Shown: piece by piece, positions 63,343 through 64,000 of the stretch
Numbering within the stretch: position 1 is the first letter of the stretch
How the letters are laid out: each line of letters starts with the position of its first letter
Assembly: GCF_030295705.1 (NCBI RefSeq)
Contig: NZ_AP027274.1
Span: 1,054,001-1,118,000, forward strand
DNA from: Polynucleobacter sp. TUM22923
GTDB lineage: Bacteria > Pseudomonadota > Gammaproteobacteria > Burkholderiales > Burkholderiaceae
Direction: 5' to 3'
Length of the DNA: 64,000 bases
Program-made: the position numbers and the translations under genes
The notes under the pieces: model-generated
Seen by the model: only the letters and a program-made list of their open reading frames with translations
Told to the model about the DNA's origin: nothing
The model's database searches: none

Positions 63343-63795
63343 ATGAGTATCGTCGATAACAAAAAAGCCTTCTTCGATTATTTTGTCGAGGAACGGTTCG
63401 AGGCAGGTCTAGTGCTGGAAGGCTGGGAAGTTAAAGCCATCCGCGCTGGTCGCGTGCACGTCAAAGAAGCGTATGTTGTCATTCGTCAGGCGGAGCTATT
63501 CCTGATTGGCTGCCACATTACCCCCCTACTCTCGGCTTCAAGCCATATTGTTCCGGACAGCACTCGTACTCGCAAACTCTTGCTCAATGCCATTGAAATT
63601 AAGAAGCTCATTGGCAAAGTAGAGCAAAAGGGCTACACCCTGGTTCCGCTTAATTTGCATTTCTCCAAAGGAAATGTGAAGTGCGAAATTGGTTTAGCAA
63701 GGGGTAAAAAGCAGCATGACAAGCGGGCTGCTACCAAGGAACGGGAATGGGAAGTACAGAAAGGTCGTATCGCTAGAGGTGATTTGAACGCTTAA
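63343..63795 (+). CDS. smpB: SsrA-binding protein SmpB
   Basis: A 150-residue RNA-binding protein that loads tmRNA onto stalled ribosomes. Family markers are [43 protein letters not shown] and the basic C-terminal [22 protein letters not shown], which inserts in the mRNA channel. The ssrA gene is not in this window. A small hairpin follows the stop by nine bases. Confidence 0.96.
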   Translation: MSIVDNKKAFFDYFVEERFEAGLVLEGWEVKAIRAGRVHVKEAYVVIRQAELFLIGCHITPLLSASSHIVPDSTRTRKLLLNAIEIKKLIGKVEQKGYTLVPLNLHFSKGNVKCEIGLARGKKQHDKRAATKEREWEVQKGRIARGDLNA

Positions 63796-63804
63796 CGAAG
63801 GAAC

Positions 63805-63825
63805 TATGCACCAATAAAGTGCATA
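63805..63825 (+). other. Hairpin after smpB
   Basis: TATGCAC / GTGCATA, perfect seven-bp stem, seven-base loop. No T-run follows, so it is a weak terminator or an mRNA end element. Confidence 0.45.
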
Positions 63826-63886
63826 AAGGCACCATGTCTGCACAAATGATCCTCGAGTACCGACTTGGATCGGTTACCTTAAATGC

Positions 63887-64000
63887 ATGAATGCCCCTTA
63901 TGATGAAATGCTCGATTCCGGCGGTAAAGCACGCCCTCATTACCAGGCATTTCAACAGTGGCTTTTGAAGCAGAGCGATTCCCTTATGGGTCTCAAGCGG
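63887..64000 (+). CDS. Circularly permuted type 2 ATP-grasp protein, N-terminus only
   Basis: A frame opens at ATG 63887 and is still open at base 64000 (38 codons). It reads MNAPYDEMLDSGGKARPHYQ, then AFQQWLLKQSDSLMGLKR. The YDEM..G..RPHY..F..WL pattern is the usual start of circularly permuted ATP-grasp (DUF404/DUF407) proteins, amide-bond-forming enzymes often found with transglutaminase and alpha-E genes. The rest of the gene lies outside the window. There is no strong ribosome site. Confidence 0.65.
   Translation, partial: MNAPYDEMLDSGGKARPHYQAFQQWLLKQSDSLMGLKR

Overview
The window looks like chromosome from a Polynucleobacter-like betaproteobacterium (Burkholderiaceae). The evidence is the guaA-guaB-rnfH-ratA/smpB order, a moderate-to-low G+C content with dense coding, many short intergenic gaps with 1-4 base stop/start overlaps, and many CaiB, Liv-type ABC and Mo-enzyme genes typical of freshwater Burkholderiales. 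This is inferred from gene content and order, not from a database match. I see no rRNA or tRNA gene, phage, insertion sequence or CRISPR array, and no gene-free stretch longer than about 210 bases.

Layout. 1-7700: a divergent small membrane protein, NAD(P)HX dehydratase, two EamA transporters, a lysine-rich exported protein, a class V aminotransferase, an FMN alpha-hydroxyacid dehydrogenase and a three-gene membrane-protein run (DUF4239-like plus two tiny genes). 7700-13400: an oxidative-stress group (old yellow enzyme, OxyR, rubredoxin-reductase-like flavoprotein, Fe superoxide dismutase) and a 3-hydroxybutyrate dehydrogenase. 13450-28110: a catabolic locus. A three-subunit molybdenum hydroxylase with a CoxG-like protein diverges from a TetR regulator, followed by a VOC protein, a dihydroxypyridine-monooxygenase-like flavoprotein, a complete Liv-type ABC importer, an acyl-CoA dehydrogenase and a class III CoA transferase. 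Together they look like uptake, ring hydroxylation and CoA-dependent breakdown of an unidentified (possibly N-heteroaromatic) acid.

28120-30550: cardiolipin synthase, an EEP-family hydrolase and a BFD-type [2Fe-2S] protein, overlapped stop-to-start. 30600-42720: a tungstate-type ABC permease and ATPase (no binding protein) next to a membrane-bound, Tat-exported, cysteine-type formate dehydrogenase with a full accessory set (TorD-like chaperone, 73-residue Tat-target protein, polyferredoxin, DUF3305, DUF3306, Mrp/ApbC). 42850-45480: copper chaperone and copper ATPase, divergent. 45470-51000: DUF3047 lipoprotein and an envelope glycan run (GT39, AglD-like membrane protein, GT9 heptosyltransferase family, PAP2 phosphatase). 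51000-55120: RlmJ, SOUL protein, LD-carboxypeptidase, TadA, QueD, QueE. 55200-59400: two adjacent paralogous lipoproteins behind a 23-bp palindrome, then a B12-type radical SAM enzyme with a CX4CX2C motif coupled to a DUF455 ferritin-like protein. 59400-64000: guaA, guaB, rnfH, ratA, smpB and the start of an ATP-grasp gene.

A recurring theme is short exact-period tandem repeats (8, 11, 11, 14, 15 and 6 nt), mostly at gene ends or start sites, and two of them inside the copper ATPase gene. The best candidates for something undescribed are the Mo-hydroxylase/flavoprotein/Liv catabolic locus and the radical SAM-DUF455 pair with its neighbouring lipoprotein pair.
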